A stretch of 64,000 bases of DNA from CBDCTM01 sp965222005. Lineage in GTDB: Bacteria > Bacteroidota > Bacteroidia > Chitinophagales > Saprospiraceae. The first letter of the stretch is position 1, and every line of letters starts with the position of its first letter. Location: positions 5,518,001-5,582,000 of the forward strand of contig OZ244935.1 in NCBI GenBank assembly GCA_965222005.1, given 5' to 3'. The position numbers and the translations under genes are program-made. Below are positions 62,637-64,000 of this stretch, one piece after another. The notes below the pieces were generated by a model. That model saw only the letters and a program-made list of their open reading frames with translations, was not told the origin of the DNA and searched no databases.

Positions 62637-63806
62637 TTGAAGTGCATCGCCAAAACATTTTTCGGATTGGAAGAAGTCCTCAGCCGGGAGTTGGAACAGC
62701 TCGGCGCCCGGTCCGTTGAAATCCTGCGGCGGGCTGTGGCTTTTGAAGGGGATCAAGCATTGCTCTACCGCGCCAATTTACAACTCCGCACCACTCTGCG
62801 CATTCTCACATCCATCCACCAATTTCGCGCACGCCAGGATCGTGAGCTGTATAATGGTATCTATCAATACGGTTGGCACGAGCTCTTGAAGCCTTCCAAC
62901 ACGCTGGCCGTAGATGCTGTGATCCAGTCCACACATTTCAAGCATTCTAAATATGTAGCGCTCAAAACCAAGGATGCGATCGTGGATCAGCTGCGCACGC
63001 ACTATGGCAGGCGGCCCAATGTGGATACCCGCCAGCCCGATCTGCGCGTACATATTCACATCGCCGGGCATCAGGTTAATGTATTGCTCGACAGTTCCGG
63101 CGACTCTCTCCATAAGCGCGGCTACCGCCTCCAAACGCAGGCGGTCCCCATCAACGAAGCGCTGGCTGCGGGCATGATCCTACTCAGCAATTGGCAAGCC
63201 GACCGAGATTTTATCGATCCCATGTGTGGCTCCGGTACACTTCCCATTGAAGCTGCAATGATTGCCCGCAATATCCCTCCCCAATGGCATCGCAGAGCTT
63301 TTGGCTTTCAGCGCTGGAGGGATTACGACGAATCGCTTTGGCAAACGATTAAAGAAGAAGCTGGCGAGGGCTTTCGCCCTTTCAGCCATCAGATCATGGG
63401 TACTGACCACAATGCCGGAGCTATTCGGCTGGCCCGGCAAAATGCACGATTGGCGGGCGTTCCAGAGCAAATTCACTGGGAAAAGCGAGCATTTGAAGAC
63501 TGGCAGTCGCCAGAGCGAATAGCCTTGCTCATCATGAATCCGCCCTATGACGAGCGGCTAAGATCGGATTCGGTTCAGGCATTGTACAAAATGATTGGCG
63601 ACCAGCTCAAGCAGCATTTTACAGGCTGCGAAGCCTGGATATTGTCGTCCAATATGTCGGCTTTAAAGTCGGTAGGGCTGCGCGCAGCGCGCAAAATGGT
63701 TTTGTTCAATGGTTCACTGGAATGTAAATTCCAGCAATACGAAATGTATGCCGGCAGTAAAAAGAAAAAGTATTCTGGAAGCGATCAAACTGAACCTAAG
63801 GCATGA
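62637..63806 (+). CDS. THUMP-domain rRNA methyltransferase, RlmL/K N-terminal type
   Basis: 389 residues from a TTG at 62637 (reading MKCIAKTFFGLEEVLSRELE); the frame is open further upstream, but that part overlaps the small membrane protein in another frame. Ferredoxin-like and THUMP domains (about 1-165, RVHIHIAGHQVNVLLDSSGD, SLHKRGYR) precede the SAM methyltransferase core with FIDPMCGSGTLPIEAAMIA and the base-flipping NPPYDERL motif, typical of guanine N2 methylation of 23S rRNA by RlmL. The second RlmK domain of the Escherichia coli enzyme is absent. Its stop overlaps the next gene by 4 bp (ATGA). Confidence 0.92.
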   Translation: MKCIAKTFFGLEEVLSRELEQLGARSVEILRRAVAFEGDQALLYRANLQLRTTLRILTSIHQFRARQDRELYNGIYQYGWHELLKPSNTLAVDAVIQSTHFKHSKYVALKTKDAIVDQLRTHYGRRPNVDTRQPDLRVHIHIAGHQVNVLLDSSGDSLHKRGYRLQTQAVPINEALAAGMILLSNWQADRDFIDPMCGSGTLPIEAAMIARNIPPQWHRRAFGFQRWRDYDESLWQTIKEEAGEGFRPFSHQIMGTDHNAGAIRLARQNARLAGVPEQIHWEKRAFEDWQSPERIALLIMNPPYDERLRSDSVQALYKMIGDQLKQHFTGCEAWILSSNMSALKSVGLRAARKMVLFNGSLECKFQQYEMYAGSKKKKYSGSDQTEPKA

Positions 63807-64000
63807 GCAAGCAAGTGTGTAAAAATACCTGTCTCCTTTTGATTGTTTCGATCCTTTTGGGTAGTGACCTGCTTGGGCAAGTAGGCCTGCACTTTGAGCA
63901 GAAAAAAAAATTAAATTCAGCGAGCTTATGGGAGCCGGCGAAGCGGGAAGCCGCTTTGGAGAGGATGTTTCCCGATCTCCGACTGAGCATGCTGGGCCAT
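63803..64000 (+). CDS. Secreted protein, N-terminal part (runs off the right edge)
   Basis: An ATG at 63803 overlaps the TGA of the methyltransferase gene (ATGA) and reads open to the edge (66 codons). It shows a signal peptide: MSKQVCKNTCLLLIVSILLG, then SDLLGQ, with a mature start VGLHFEQKKK. The following part is basic and Leu/Glu/Arg-rich. Too short to classify; probably co-translated with the upstream gene. Confidence 0.62.
   Translation, partial: MSKQVCKNTCLLLIVSILLGSDLLGQVGLHFEQKKKLNSASLWEPAKREAALERMFPDLRLSMLGH

Overview
The window looks like a chromosomal segment of a free-living Bacteroidota, with a style typical of Saprospiria or related Cytophagia-like lineages. The phylum call rests on what is visible: many secreted proteins end in type A or type B (CHU_C/gliding-type) type IX secretion sorting domains, the primary sigma factor begins with the Bacteroidota-type MRQLKITKSITNRES sequence, and three promoters fit the Bacteroidota pattern TTG, about 20 bases, TAnnTTTG. 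The class-level call is only an inference. I saw no rRNA, tRNA, prophage or CRISPR array.

Layout. 1-5.9 kb: secreted T9SS cargo on the minus strand (two tandem paralogues, an HExxH protein) and a lipoprotein. 6.3-10.3 kb: envelope genes, namely an HldD-like epimerase, a DUF4348-like protein and a three-domain cytidylyltransferase/CDP-alcohol phosphotransferase/flippase fusion. 10.8-17.5 kb: a plastic zone with a 60-bp-repeat AT-hook protein, a propeller protein, a complete ISKra4-type insertion sequence sitting in a decayed T9SS cargo gene, and small DUF1801 and TfoX-N genes. 17.5-21.6 kb: a GWxTD protein, a lipoprotein, a membrane phosphoesterase and rplS. 21.7-31 kb: four consecutive large PKD proteins with a shared mature N-terminus (HIIGG) and type B sorting tails. 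31.2-36.6 kb: TsaC/Sua5, a promoter-driven pair of P-loop ATPases and a GH36-like glycosidase. 36.6-64 kb: mostly core genes (CtpA, Lrp, GAPDH, RpoD, Usp, AddB-like nuclease, PQQ sugar dehydrogenase, threonine aldolase, bifunctional nuclease, EtfBA, DapF, DegP/HtrA, acyl-CoA carboxylase beta subunit, RlmL-type methyltransferase) mixed with secreted and membrane proteins.

The most unusual layer is small repetitive DNA. At least three kinds of short inverted-repeat or palindromic element recur, mainly at gene ends: a TTAGAG...CTCTTAA-bounded family (about 100-200 bp), CCGGT-rich hairpins directly after stop codons, and a CTAGTGGT...ACCACTAG element. One copy of the first family lies in frame inside the signal-peptide region of the GWxTD protein; removing exactly 204 bp restores a normal signal peptide. 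Another copy has extended the C-terminus of the HExxH protein, whose own signal-peptide region carries four tandem 8-bp repeats, a possible phase-variation tract.

The best candidates for undescribed biology are the ATPase pair, the three-domain lipid enzyme, the HIIGG/PKD array and the element families. All functional statements are homology-style judgements made by reading, without database searches.
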